The notes: generated by a model from the letters alone, not told the origin. A DNA stretch of 38,609 bases from JAEELC01 sp963621965 (GCA_963621965.1 CAVFGN010000019.1:1-38609); one strand, 5' to 3'; numbered from the stretch's first letter, positions 27,001 to 34,991 are shown. Translations and numbers: made by a program.

Positions 27001-27310
27001 AATATTCATTAGTTGTATCATCATAAAATTCAGCACAAACATCGCCAGTTACATCGCCATCTCTTAAATAAGCTCTGTTTTCTTGACCTAATTTACACTT
27101 TACATAACCTCTAAGGTCACGGCCACTTTTTTCATTAGCAGCTTGGTTAAACTTTTGGTCACCTGCAGTTAATAAATATGTAAGCGCATCTAAAATTGTT
27201 GACTTACCACTTGCATTAGCACCTGTAATAAGTACATTATTTTTGATTTCAATTGTTTCATTAGAGATATAGTGCCAATTAACTAAACGTATTTTATTAA
27301 GCTTCTTCAT
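24056..27310 (-). CDS. jetC: SMC/MukB-like ATPase, JetC type (Wadjet / MksB-like condensin)
   Basis: 1084 residues. An ABC-type head is split by two long coiled-coil arms around a hinge, as in SMC proteins. The N-terminal Walker A is GANASGKST (30-38). Coiled coil runs about 215-340, the hinge-like globular part about 440-620, the second coiled coil about 640-870. The C-terminal signature is KSGGETQ (973-979) and Walker B GLVMFDE (Asp1009, Glu1010), all intact, so ATPase activity is expected. The start RLVNWHYISNETIEI is typical of the JetC/MksB group rather than of bacterial Smc. It overlaps jetB by 14 bases. JetC works with kleisin JetA and KITE JetB as a DNA loop extruder. Confidence 0.93.
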   Translation of the reverse strand: MKKLNKIRLVNWHYISNETIEIKNNVLITGANASGKSTILDALTYLLTAGDQKFNQAANEKSGRDLRGYVKCKLGQENRAYLRDGDVTGDVCAEFYDDTTNEYFVIGTIIDASETQVRNVFYSGTNLRLEDLSFYDNEGNVYTITEFKKIHKNLNFYSSNKEARGAFRNLYGSINSDFFSMLTKSVAFKPIENVKDFIYQNILEKKEVKIDNIQNAIRSLKDLEATLKVIQAKINRLNELRQLIDESKNIVDKQKYYDYLMKLFDVKKIENSKLSIQDQIEIEKARLETIMDDLNEQTKHIYELQEKSQDLYDALSNDEGFKNSEYITKQINKLNQELEQLGDPQTTYLSSVDSIKSTLKQLKDEFDVPEFGEFYNLSLKNTDLRMLEDIRLKVTNYQSVFKRISVANSEEIGSLNYTKNTYVEKIKQIKLQQQTLNSNRLSYPQGLTQLRSEIADNLKKIYNKDVSVHIFCELVEITDKKWSKVIESFIGNQRFVLIVEPKYYDTALSIFAKIKNKYSYGFGIVNTDAIQQHNRIQPNSLASIMTSENKDAQNYINFVCGNVIMCNSESELKDYSVAVTNDGLLYRGFVVRSMNLNVTKYIGSQALDEQKSILEAESIEAATGYQETSSKIADLREANDKINGLNLDSFISNIDDLIDYYNIKDKITKLNIEQNKAKKLSTTETQDEYNKVKALINEAEAKKNAINQSIGKQKIIISNYNEKLVEANNKLIELNKTLEAIASDNIALDSDCRKEYDDLTSKMPIEHAYATVSKNLETIKNSYLNMTNGIINKQKDYVTEFNSNLSIGISECDVFMAELNKLEKTELVKYETKVRQARETAEIIFKEDFISTLRGNIQAAEAEISKINETLSTIPFGNDKYEFIFPKSQEFGGFYDMFKSEEVTDGKSIFTVEFEKNYAEQLDELFTAIASDSLDNNKAFNKFTDYRTYMDYDIRITNRNGDSMLYSKVFKEKSGGETQVPFYVAIIASFVRIYSQYSNKSTIGLVMFDEVFDKMDSTRMQSMMNFMTNMPLQFILACPPQRMNIIANYVDTTLIVFRKDYKTQVLPITTKEELDKAKESLREE

Positions 27311-27893
27311 TTTCTACCTCCCCAATGATATTAGAAATTTGTTCATTTACATAAGTTATATCGCTTACTTCTATTGCCTTAAGTAAAGTAGGTAATAATA
27401 CAACTTTTGTATTAGCTACTAAAGCATCTTTAAGTCCAATAACTTCAATTAAGTTATATTTTCTAAATAGTCTTAGAGCTTTAACTAAATCTGTTTTATT
27501 TAGTTTTTGCTTGATTTCAAGATAATTATATTTATCTTGAATATCTTCTACATTTACAATTACATTATTGTTTAATGTAGTATCTTTCATAGCTTCACTA
27601 TATAAAAGTCTTAATATTAATAATATTACAGTGTTATCTCTACTTAAACGAATAACATTTGAGTTATCCCCTGAATCTAGCTTAATTGTACCAAGAGCTT
27701 GGTCAATATCTAGAGTGTAGCCAAGGATTTCAAAAAAGTCTGAAAATAATTTTTGATAAGATAATACAAAGTAGTAATCTTCTTTATTATTTTCTTTATC
27801 ACGACATAAAAATGTATAAGAAATTAAAAGATTTGCACAATCTTTAAATTTGTTCTTTTGAGTTTGATTAAGTGTTTCAAAATCTTCTAACAT
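27297..27893 (-). CDS. jetB: JetB-type KITE subunit (MukE/MksE-like, DUF4194)
   Basis: 198 residues, mainly helical, with two winged-helix-like halves (about 30-120 and 120-190; NKTDLVKALRLFRKYNLIEV is a winged-helix signature). This fits the MukE/MksE/JetB family, which bind the kleisin as dimers and regulate the SMC ATPase. Its ATG lies one base after the jetA stop and its 3' end overlaps jetC by 14 bases, the tight A-B-C order seen in Wadjet and MksBEF operons. The family is assigned from this order together with length and fold features. Confidence 0.88.
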   Translation of the reverse strand: MLEDFETLNQTQKNKFKDCANLLISYTFLCRDKENNKEDYYFVLSYQKLFSDFFEILGYTLDIDQALGTIKLDSGDNSNVIRLSRDNTVILLILRLLYSEAMKDTTLNNNVIVNVEDIQDKYNYLEIKQKLNKTDLVKALRLFRKYNLIEVIGLKDALVANTKVVLLPTLLKAIEVSDITYVNEQISNIIGEVENEEA

Positions 27894-27894
27894 A

Positions 27895-29331
27895 TTATTT
27901 CTCCTTCTTTAATAAGAAATCTGACATAATGAATTTCTTATGCTCGATAGTTTTATCTAATTTTTCAAGACTAAATTCATGTTCGCTACCATATACAAGT
28001 GCATATAGAGTAAGTAAAACATCATCAATTGATGAATCGTATTTAATCGCATCACTAGCTTTAAATACATTATTTACCATATGAACATTTAAGAATTCTT
28101 CTACTGATTGATCATTATAAGGATTTTTGTATGTTTTAAAGAATTCTTCACTTACATCTGTTAAATCAAATCTTGATAAGTCTACAACCTCGCCAGGTTT
28201 ACGGTCATATCTACCACGTGGTACATATAAACTTTTAGCCATGTTGTAACTCTTTGTTTCTCTAAACTTAATTAATGAATCATTTAATAAATTAATAGTT
28301 TTATCTAAATGATTATTTTTATTTTGATACTTAACATATTTTAATATATTGTTAAGCTTACCAACAACGTTATCATCTTCGCTAAGTAAGAATTTGATCT
28401 TACCAATTGTTGAATCAATATATTTTGAGTTTTTCGCATCAATTTCATTAATAAATGATTCAATTTCATTGAATACATCAATGATTTCATCTAAATCTTT
28501 ATTAGCACGTTCATATGCTTTATTAGTATCTTTGTAATATCTAGTGTAAGATTCAGTAACTTGATACATATAAGATTCAGTATTTTGAATAGTTTCAAGA
28601 TTTGTAACAATACTTAAACGATATTTATTAATATTATCTCCAGTTTTAAGTTGTTTATACCCGTTATCATACAACTCATTTTTGTAATCCATTAACTTTT
28701 CAATTAAATCACGAATATCAGTATTATTAACAACTGACTCAACATAATCTTTCATTCTGCTATCTAGTTTTCTTAAAGATCTAATAAGAGATTTTGTATT
28801 CTTATACACCTCAGAAATTGTTAGACCGTAGTCAGTTGATGGTGAATTTAATAAGGCATAAATTGTATAAATATAGCCATTATACTCATTAGGATTAAAG
28901 TCGAGTGTAGGTGCTGTATAATCCTCGTTTGCTTCTAACTCGTAACGTGCAACAGGTGAAATATTTAAAAGAGCTTCAACTATTGTAATTCCGTTATCAG
29001 TAAAGTTTAGCATTTCAACAAAATCACTTGTAACATCTATATAAATCCATCCTGTTTGTTCAAAACGACGTAATACAAAATAAGCTAAACTTCTCTTTGA
29101 TTCTTTAGCTTCATCTTCATCTTCGTCCTCTTCAACTTCTTTATCAAAGATAAATTCATTTTCTTCTAAATGAAGCGTTAGTTCATCAACTACAACTCTT
29201 TTATCAATTCCAAGAATTGAACCCATTTCATATATAGAGAAAGTCTTAAGTAAACAAGAAAGATAAAGACGTTTGTTTTTTCCGCTTAATAAACTAAAGA
29301 AATTTTCAGGTATTATATCAAACAAATCCAT
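27895..29331 (-). CDS. jetA: JetA-type kleisin (MukF/MksF-like, Wadjet protein JetA)
   Basis: 478 residues. The N-terminus MDLFDIIPENFFSLL, followed by a winged-helix region, is the hallmark of JetA proteins. A helical, charged middle (about 200-370, with coiled-coil character) and a C-terminal winged-helix region follow. Kleisins bridge the SMC heads and hold the KITE dimer. A very acidic loop (EEDEDEDEAKE) lies near residue 70. AGGAG stands before the ATG and a strong promoter lies just upstream (29363-29391), so this is the first gene of jetA-jetB-jetC-sepF. Confidence 0.9.
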   Translation of the reverse strand: MDLFDIIPENFFSLLSGKNKRLYLSCLLKTFSIYEMGSILGIDKRVVVDELTLHLEENEFIFDKEVEEDEDEDEAKESKRSLAYFVLRRFEQTGWIYIDVTSDFVEMLNFTDNGITIVEALLNISPVARYELEANEDYTAPTLDFNPNEYNGYIYTIYALLNSPSTDYGLTISEVYKNTKSLIRSLRKLDSRMKDYVESVVNNTDIRDLIEKLMDYKNELYDNGYKQLKTGDNINKYRLSIVTNLETIQNTESYMYQVTESYTRYYKDTNKAYERANKDLDEIIDVFNEIESFINEIDAKNSKYIDSTIGKIKFLLSEDDNVVGKLNNILKYVKYQNKNNHLDKTINLLNDSLIKFRETKSYNMAKSLYVPRGRYDRKPGEVVDLSRFDLTDVSEEFFKTYKNPYNDQSVEEFLNVHMVNNVFKASDAIKYDSSIDDVLLTLYALVYGSEHEFSLEKLDKTIEHKKFIMSDFLLKKEK

Positions 29332-29362
29332 CTTTAAACACTCCTAATAAAAAACTATTTTG

Positions 29363-29391
29363 ATTATAGCAAAAAAAAAGCCTTTTATCAA
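29363..29391 (-). promoter_or_regulatory. Promoter of the jetABC-sepF operon, embedded in the ychF terminator
   Basis: Minus strand: -35 TTGATA, exactly 17 bases, -10 TATAAT, near-consensus for sigma-A. The spacer contains the GGC and T9 tail of the ychF terminator, so upstream transcription ends in the same bases where jetA transcription is initiated. Confidence 0.85.
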
Positions 29392-29410
29392 TTTATAAAA
29401 AGCCTTTTTA
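29371..29410 (-). terminator. Rho-independent terminator of ychF
   Basis: Minus strand: AAAAAGGCTTTT pairs with AAAAGGCTTTTT around an AT-rich loop, with one central G-G mismatch, and ends in nine T residues. It begins eight bases after the ychF stop. Confidence 0.75.
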
Positions 29411-29417
29411 ATAAAAA

Positions 29418-30518
29418 TTATACATTAAATTTAAATACCATTATATCGCCATCTTTTACGATATATTCTTTACCTTCTTGTCTTACTTTTCCAGCTTCTT
29501 TTACTTTTTGCATAGAGCCATATTCAAGTAAGTCCGAGAAGGCTACTGTTTCAGCACGAATAAATCCACGTTCGAAATCAGTATGAATAATGCCAGCACA
29601 TTGCGGTGCAGTCATTCCACGACGGAAAGTCCACGCTTTAACTTCTTTTTCACCAGCAGTGAAATATGTCGCATATCCTAAAAGAGCATATGTCTCACGA
29701 ATTAATACATTTAATCCAGCTTCAGGAATACCCATTTCTTGTAAGAACATATCGCGTTCTTCATCCTCAAGTTGTGCACATTCTGATTCAATTTCAGCAC
29801 TGATAGGTACAACCTTTGAGCCTTCAGCAGTCGCATATTTTACTAATTGGTTATAATATTCAACTCCACTAGGGTTTGCAATATCCGAATCAGATAAATT
29901 GGCGATATACATAATAGGCTTAGCAGTTAACAAGGCATAACGTTTAATATAAGGTTCTTCAATCTCATCAAATGTTAATGTTCTAACAGGTTTTCCATCT
30001 TCTAAATGTTTCTTAAGTTTAAGTAATAATGCGTACTCAACAGGTGCATCGTCAACCTTAGATTGCGCTTTCTTTTCAACCTTAGGAATTCTTGTTAGAA
30101 TTACATCTAAGTCTGATAAAATTAATTCCATATTAATTGTTTCGACATCACGAACAGGATCAACTGAGCCTTCAACGTGAATGATATTTGAATCATCAAA
30201 ACATCTTACAACTTCAAGAATTGCATCACAATTTCTAATGTTTGATAAAAATTGATTCCCAAGACCTTCACCATGGCTTGCACCCTTAACAAGTCCAGCA
30301 ATATCTGTAATTTCACATAATGCATGAACCAAACTCTTTGGTTTATACATCTCATTTAATTTATCTAATCTTTTATCAGGAACTTCAACAACACCTACAT
30401 TTGGGTCGATTGTTGCGAAAGGATAGTTAGCAGCTAAAACACCTGATTTTGTAATTGCGTTAAATAATGTAGATTTACCAACGTTAGGTAATCCTACAAT
30501 TCCAGCAGTTAATGCCAT
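29418..30518 (-). CDS. ychF: Redox-regulated ribosome-binding ATPase YchF (Obg family)
   Basis: 366 residues, the standard length. P-loop GLPNVGKS at 8-15, then DPNVGVVEVPD and DIAGLVKGASHGEGLGNQFL (the G3 region), and a C-terminal TGS domain ending MVFKFNV. The specificity loop is NLSD, not the NKxD of GTPases, in line with the ATP preference of the family. It binds ribosomes and is linked to stress and translation control. GGAGG lies about nine bases before the ATG. It is a single-gene unit. Confidence 0.97.
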   Translation of the reverse strand: MALTAGIVGLPNVGKSTLFNAITKSGVLAANYPFATIDPNVGVVEVPDKRLDKLNEMYKPKSLVHALCEITDIAGLVKGASHGEGLGNQFLSNIRNCDAILEVVRCFDDSNIIHVEGSVDPVRDVETINMELILSDLDVILTRIPKVEKKAQSKVDDAPVEYALLLKLKKHLEDGKPVRTLTFDEIEEPYIKRYALLTAKPIMYIANLSDSDIANPSGVEYYNQLVKYATAEGSKVVPISAEIESECAQLEDEERDMFLQEMGIPEAGLNVLIRETYALLGYATYFTAGEKEVKAWTFRRGMTAPQCAGIIHTDFERGFIRAETVAFSDLLEYGSMQKVKEAGKVRQEGKEYIVKDGDIMVFKFNV

Positions 30519-30586
30519 ATAACGTTACCTCCAAAAAAATACTTAAATAGTATACCAAATTTTTTCATTTATTTAAAGAGTTAAAT

Positions 30587-30620
30587 AAAAAGTCTTGTTA
30601 GATTAATAACAAAACTTTTT
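30587..30620 (-). terminator. Rho-independent terminator of the rimP-rbfA operon
   Basis: Minus strand: a 14-bp stem (AAAAAGTTTTGTTA / TAACAAGACTTTTT, one T-G pair) with a six-base loop, ending in T5. It starts eight bases after the rbfA stop. Confidence 0.9.
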
Positions 30621-30627
30621 ATATCTA

Positions 30628-30987
30628 CTATTTATTTTCTTCATCATCATGCTTTATATGAAGGCTTGCAATTAACTCATTCATATGGTTACCATATGCA
30701 AGAGATTCGTCATACTTAAATATTAATTCAGGCATTTTTCTTGCATTAATTTTTGCACATAAAGCACTTCTTAAGTATGATTTACATCTTTCAAGTTCTT
30801 CACTAACTTTTTGCTTGTGATTATCATTTAATACTGAATAATATATAGTCATATAAGATAAATCACGAGTAATTCTAACTTCAGTTAACGTAACTTCATG
30901 TAAGATGTCATTATGACTATCACGAGATAAAATAATAGATAGTTCTCTTAAAGAATTTGATTCTAATCTTTTAAGTGCTAAACTCAT
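30628..30987 (-). CDS. rbfA: 30S ribosome-binding factor RbfA
   Basis: 119 residues. Binds the immature 30S subunit and helps final processing of 16S rRNA. Single KH-like domain, with the family features ALKRLESNSLRELSIIL at the start, LTEVRITRDLSYMTIYYSV, and KMPELIFKYDESLAYG with the usual helix after it. Its ATG shares one base with the infB stop (TAATG), so translation is coupled. Last gene of the operon. Confidence 0.95.
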   Translation of the reverse strand: MSLALKRLESNSLRELSIILSRDSHNDILHEVTLTEVRITRDLSYMTIYYSVLNDNHKQKVSEELERCKSYLRSALCAKINARKMPELIFKYDESLAYGNHMNELIASLHIKHDDEENK

Positions 30988-32807
30988 TATTTCTTAATTA
31001 TCTCCTTCATAATACTTGCTTCAAAGACATCTCCTTCTTTGATGTCATTGAATTTTTCGATTGTAATACCACATTCAAAGCCTTGTCGAACTTCCTTAAC
31101 ATCATCTTTGAAACGACGTAGTGAAGCCATCTTACCTTCGTATACTACAATACCATCACGAACTATATGAACTAAACTTTGACTACCAATTACACCATCA
31201 GTTACATAACATCCGGCAACAGTACCAATTGAAGAAATCTTATATGTTTGTCTAACTTCCGCATGTCCTGTAATTACTTCTTCATATTCAGGAGCTAACA
31301 TACCCTTAAGTGCAGCTTCGATATCTTCAAGTAATTTGTAGATAATACTATAAAGACGAATTTCTACAGCTTTTGTTTGTGCTGTATCACGTACAGTTTG
31401 GCTAGGACGAACATTAAAACCAATTACAATTGCATTACTAGCTTCAGCAAGAGAAATATCGGTATCAGTTATTGCACCGACAGAACAACGAATAACATTA
31501 ATCTTTAAATCTTCAACTTTAATCTTTTCAATAGATTGTTTTAAAGCTTCAGCACTACCTTGTAAATCAGCTTTAATAAGTAGATTTAAGCTCTTATCTT
31601 CTGAATCATCTGATTTCTTAAATAAATCCTCAAGACTAACAGTACGGTTTTGTTGTTCACGAGTCTTAGATCTATATGAACGTTCTTCAGCAATTTGACG
31701 TGCTTGACGTTCATCTTGTAATACCATGAACTTATCTCCTGCATAAGGAACTTCATCTAAACCTGTAATTAATACAGCTTGGCTAGGTAATGCAGATTCG
31801 AATTTTTGATGTCTGTCATCTTCCATTGTACGAACTTTACCATAAGTGTCACCAACAACGATATAATCTCCAATTGAAAGTGTACCATTTTGAACAAGTA
31901 ATGTAGCACAAGGTCCTAAGTTTCTATCAAGTTGAGCTTCAAGAACTGTACCTAGAGCTAATCGGTTGGTATTAGCTTTTAAGTCAGCCATTTCAGAAAC
32001 TAACATGATAGTATCAAGTAATGTTTCAACACCAGTTCCTTTTAAAGCACTGATTTGAATAAACGGAATATCTCCACCCCATTCTTCAGGAACTAAATTA
32101 TATTTAGTTAATTGTTCCATAACATGGCTTGGATTTGCGTTTGGCTTATCACATTTATTTACAGCTACAATGATAGGACATTTTGCAGCTTGTGCATGGT
32201 GAATAGCTTCTTCAGTTTGAGGCATCACACCATCATCTGCTGCTACTACGATAATAACAACGTCTGTTACTTGAGCACCACGTGCACGCATTTCAGTGAA
32301 TGCAGCATGTCCTGGAGTATCAATGAATGTAATTAAATTACCATTATGGTTTACTTGATAAGCACCGATGTGTTGTGTAATACCACCAGCTTCACCAGCG
32401 GCTACACGAGAACTTCTAATATAGTCAAGAAGTGTAGTTTTACCATGGTCTACGTGTCCCATGATTGTAACTACAGGAGGTCTCTTAGTTAAAGTTGAAG
32501 CGTCATCTTCAATTTTGAATTCATCAAAACGAGTTACGTCAGTTACAACCTCGTCTTTAAGGGTAGCACCAAATTCACTAGCTAAAAGTTCGATAGTTTC
32601 TCTATCAACTGCTTGGTTTTGATTAGCCATAACACCTAACATCATTAATTTCTTAATGATTTGAGCAATAGGTTGTTCAAGTCCTAGGGCTACATCCTTA
32701 ATAGTCATTCCTTCCTTATAAATTAAAACTCCTTTAGAATTTTTGTTGGCTTCTTTTTGTGGAATGTTTGAAACACGAGTATTTCCACCTTTATTTTTCT
32801 TTGCCAA
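30987..32807 (-). CDS. infB: Translation initiation factor IF-2 (short form)
   Basis: 606 residues from a TTG at 32807. A GTPase that brings fMet-tRNA to the 30S subunit and joins subunits. Domain order: a short N-terminal region and the IF2-N helix bundle (about 30-75), the GTP-binding domain with GHVDHGKT (117-124), DTPGH (163-167) and NKCD (217-220), then the two beta-barrels and the C-terminal fMet-tRNA domain. It lacks the long variable N-terminus of many bacteria. The frame reaches a GTG at 32816, but this is part of the AGGTG Shine-Dalgarno; TTG gives the expected start MAKKNKGG. Confidence 0.96.
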   Translation of the reverse strand: MAKKNKGGNTRVSNIPQKEANKNSKGVLIYKEGMTIKDVALGLEQPIAQIIKKLMMLGVMANQNQAVDRETIELLASEFGATLKDEVVTDVTRFDEFKIEDDASTLTKRPPVVTIMGHVDHGKTTLLDYIRSSRVAAGEAGGITQHIGAYQVNHNGNLITFIDTPGHAAFTEMRARGAQVTDVVIIVVAADDGVMPQTEEAIHHAQAAKCPIIVAVNKCDKPNANPSHVMEQLTKYNLVPEEWGGDIPFIQISALKGTGVETLLDTIMLVSEMADLKANTNRLALGTVLEAQLDRNLGPCATLLVQNGTLSIGDYIVVGDTYGKVRTMEDDRHQKFESALPSQAVLITGLDEVPYAGDKFMVLQDERQARQIAEERSYRSKTREQQNRTVSLEDLFKKSDDSEDKSLNLLIKADLQGSAEALKQSIEKIKVEDLKINVIRCSVGAITDTDISLAEASNAIVIGFNVRPSQTVRDTAQTKAVEIRLYSIIYKLLEDIEAALKGMLAPEYEEVITGHAEVRQTYKISSIGTVAGCYVTDGVIGSQSLVHIVRDGIVVYEGKMASLRRFKDDVKEVRQGFECGITIEKFNDIKEGDVFEASIMKEIIKK

Positions 32808-32816
32808 TAAAATCAC

Positions 32817-33098
32817 CTACTTTTCTATAATTTTTAAAAAACCTCTATTTGTAATACCCACTACATGTACATTAGTTTTTCCTAATACTTGTGAAAGTTC
32901 ATCACTTGTATAGTCAAGATTAACTTCTACATTATAAAACGAGGCTTTATCATTTATTTTTTTTAGCGTGTTTTTACCAGAATCCGACGCAAGAAAAATG
33001 TAATAAACTTGCTCATCTCTTAATTTTTCAACAACTTTGTCTTCCCCACAAATAAGTCCACGCGCCTTATTTATTAGGCCTAAATTATTTAGATTCAT
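32817..33098 (-). CDS. ylxQ: L7Ae-family RNA-binding protein YlxQ
   Basis: 93 residues, one L7Ae/L30e-fold domain. Seen: LGLINKARGLICGED at the N-terminus, VYYIFLASDSGKNTLKKI and VVGITNRGFLKII at the C-terminus, as in YlxQ/RplGA proteins that bind kink-turn RNA. It overlaps ylxR by 14 bases and stops just upstream of infB (about ten bases from its TTG), exactly the place of ylxQ in B. subtilis. The cellular role is still poorly defined in the family. Confidence 0.93.
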   Translation of the reverse strand: MNLNNLGLINKARGLICGEDKVVEKLRDEQVYYIFLASDSGKNTLKKINDKASFYNVEVNLDYTSDELSQVLGKTNVHVVGITNRGFLKIIEK

Positions 33099-33354
33099 TT
33101 ACAGTCTCCAAAAGGATATCATAAACTTCGTCAGGAACCTTACATTCAAGTTTTTTATCTAAAATTTTAGTATCACGAGCTTTAAGTATGACATCTTTAT
33201 CCTTTTTAAGATAAGCGCCTCTACCATTAGCTTTGCCTGTTAAATCAACTGAAACGATTCCCTCTTTATTTCTAACAATTCTTAATAAGTCTTTCTTTTC
33301 AAGTGGTTCACGTGTTAAAACACATGTTCTAATAACAGGTTTTCTTTCTTTCAT
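33085..33354 (-). CDS. ylxR: YlxR/RnpM, RNA-binding modulator of RNase P
   Basis: 89 residues (DUF448). Family marks: RKPVIRTCVLTREP at the N-terminus, KKDLLRIVRNKEG, DLTGKANGRGAYLKKD. In B. subtilis the homologue RnpM binds the RNase P RNA and tunes its activity. It lies between nusA (10 bases upstream) and ylxQ (overlap of 14 bases), the standard order. Confidence 0.95.
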   Translation of the reverse strand: MKERKPVIRTCVLTREPLEKKDLLRIVRNKEGIVSVDLTGKANGRGAYLKKDKDVILKARDTKILDKKLECKVPDEVYDILLETVNESK

Positions 33355-33364
33355 ATAGATTCAC

Positions 33365-34477
33365 CTATAATTTCATTAAACCTTCATCAAGAGCTGCTTG
33401 AGTAGATTTAATATCAATTTTCCATCCACTTGATTGTACTGCTAAACGAACGTTTTGTCCATTTTTGCCAATAGCTAGAGATAATTGGTTATCTGCAACA
33501 GCTACTTGTGCAAACTTATGTTCTGGGTCAACTGAAATTACTCTTGTTACGTTTGCAGGCTTTAACGCTTCTGTAACAAGTTCTTCAGGATCATCGCTCC
33601 AAGCATAGATATCAATCTTTTCACCGTTAAGTGCATCAACTACTGCATTAATTCTGCATCCTGCTTCACCAACACATGAACCAACAGGATCAACTTTAGG
33701 GTCATTTGAGTAAACTGCAATCTTAGTTCTGCTACCAGGATCGCGCGCAATTCCTTTAATTTCAATAATACCATCTTTAATTTCTGGAACATTTGTTTCC
33801 ATTAAACGAGTGATTAAGTTTCTATCAGTTCTAGAAATTAATACACGAGGTCCCTTAGTATCTTCTTTTACTTCTCTTACATAAACGCTAATTCTATCGC
33901 CAGGATATAATTTTTCATTTGGAAGTAAATCATTTTCAGATAATACAGTTGTAGTGTTCTTACCAAGATCTAGAATAAGATTTTTAGCACCATTTGGATC
34001 TTTCTTATTTTCTTGAGTCTTAAGAATAGTTGCAGTAATCATTTCATGTTCATAGCCCTTGAAATATTCATAAGTTTTCTTTCTTTCAAGATTAATTAAG
34101 TTAGAGTTGAAAGTGTCTCCAATTGACTTAACAATAACTCTGCTATAACCTTCATCCTTATTGCTAATTTCTTCAACTATAACTTCGCCTACTTTTGCAT
34201 TACGCTTAATCTTCTTTGCATCATCAAGTAAAATCTCACAAATTTCAACCTCACTTTGATCTTCACTAAGCTCATCTACTACCTTGTATAATTTTTCAAT
34301 GTAGTATTCACATTTATCAACATCAAATCTAACTTTGATAGTGATATTTTTGCCTGGCTCTAATTTCTTAGAACAAGCAGCTACGGAGTCACCAAAAACT
34401 TCTAGAACTTCTTCAAATTCAAGACCTCTTTTTTCAGCAACATCACGAATTAAATTAAACATTCCTTTGTTTACCAT
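33365..34477 (-). CDS. nusA: Transcription termination/antitermination factor NusA
   Basis: 370 residues, the short Firmicute form without the C-terminal acidic repeats. Domains: an N-terminal RNA-polymerase-binding domain (1 to about 125), S1 domain (about 130-200), and KH1 and KH2 domains (about 205-350), with DPVGSCVGEAGCRI and LAIGKNGQNVRLA as the KH GXXG loops. It controls pausing and intrinsic termination. AAAGGAG stands before the ATG. It follows rimP by 14 bases. Since it enhances hairpin termination, the hairpin in the rimP leader may let NusA feed back on its own operon. Confidence 0.97.
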   Translation of the reverse strand: MVNKGMFNLIRDVAEKRGLEFEEVLEVFGDSVAACSKKLEPGKNITIKVRFDVDKCEYYIEKLYKVVDELSEDQSEVEICEILLDDAKKIKRNAKVGEVIVEEISNKDEGYSRVIVKSIGDTFNSNLINLERKKTYEYFKGYEHEMITATILKTQENKKDPNGAKNLILDLGKNTTTVLSENDLLPNEKLYPGDRISVYVREVKEDTKGPRVLISRTDRNLITRLMETNVPEIKDGIIEIKGIARDPGSRTKIAVYSNDPKVDPVGSCVGEAGCRINAVVDALNGEKIDIYAWSDDPEELVTEALKPANVTRVISVDPEHKFAQVAVADNQLSLAIGKNGQNVRLAVQSSGWKIDIKSTQAALDEGLMKL

Positions 34478-34491
34478 AATAATTATCTCCT

Positions 34492-34941
34492 TTATACGCT
34501 AAGTCTAATCTCAGAAACATCTAAGTAATTGACTTTAACTTTCTTAATTCTACCTTTTACATTAATTTTTATTTCTAATTCGTCGCCTTCAAAACTCAAA
34601 AGTATACCTTCAAAAGCCTCTTTGTCAGTTCTTGCAAATATCTTTTGACCGATACTTTCTAAAACTTCTTCTTTGTTTCTTAAAGGCTTTTCAGCGCCAG
34701 GGCTTGATACCTCAAGCATATAGTTTTGTGGCAACTCAGACTCGTAGTTATCAAGTTGAGCAGAAATATAGTCATTAGCTATACCAAGTTCATCTGAGTT
34801 AATTCCGCCATTTTTATCAAGTAGAACTTGTAAAATTTGATATCCAAATTCATTTACCCATTTAATGTCAAATAGTTCATATTCGCTATTAGATTCAATA
34901 AACGAATTAACAATATCACGAACAACATTCAAATCTAGCAT
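34492..34941 (-). CDS. rimP: Ribosome maturation factor RimP
   Basis: 149 residues from the ATG at 34941. Acts in maturation of the 30S subunit. The N-terminal domain has YELFDIKWVNEFGYQILQVLLD and the central motif YMLEVSSPGAEKPLR; a small SH3-like C-terminal domain follows. A 16-codon longer frame starts upstream within the leader hairpin, but an AGGAGG seven bases before this ATG and the usual family length support the shorter form. First gene of the rimP-nusA-ylxR-ylxQ-infB-rbfA operon. Confidence 0.94.
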   Translation of the reverse strand: MLDLNVVRDIVNSFIESNSEYELFDIKWVNEFGYQILQVLLDKNGGINSDELGIANDYISAQLDNYESELPQNYMLEVSSPGAEKPLRNKEEVLESIGQKIFARTDKEAFEGILLSFEGDELEIKINVKGRIKKVKVNYLDVSEIRLSV

Positions 34942-34960
34942 AATATCGCCTCCTAGCGTG

Positions 34961-34991
34961 AAAAATGTGAGAAGGTCAATCCTTCTCACAT
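34961..34991 (-). promoter_or_regulatory. Strong leader hairpin with T-run upstream of rimP (attenuator-like)
   Basis: Minus strand: a perfect 11-bp stem (ATGTGAGAAGG / CCTTCTCACAT) with an ATTGA loop, then TTTT, seven bases before the rimP Shine-Dalgarno. It has the form of an intrinsic terminator but stands at the start of the operon, only a few bases after the predicted transcription start. It may attenuate transcription or protect the 5' end. Confidence 0.75.

Noticed and set aside
27895..29331. Calling the locus a complete Wadjet plasmid-defence system
   Set aside because: JetD, the TOPRIM nuclease needed for cleavage, is not in the window; only JetA, JetB and JetC are supported.
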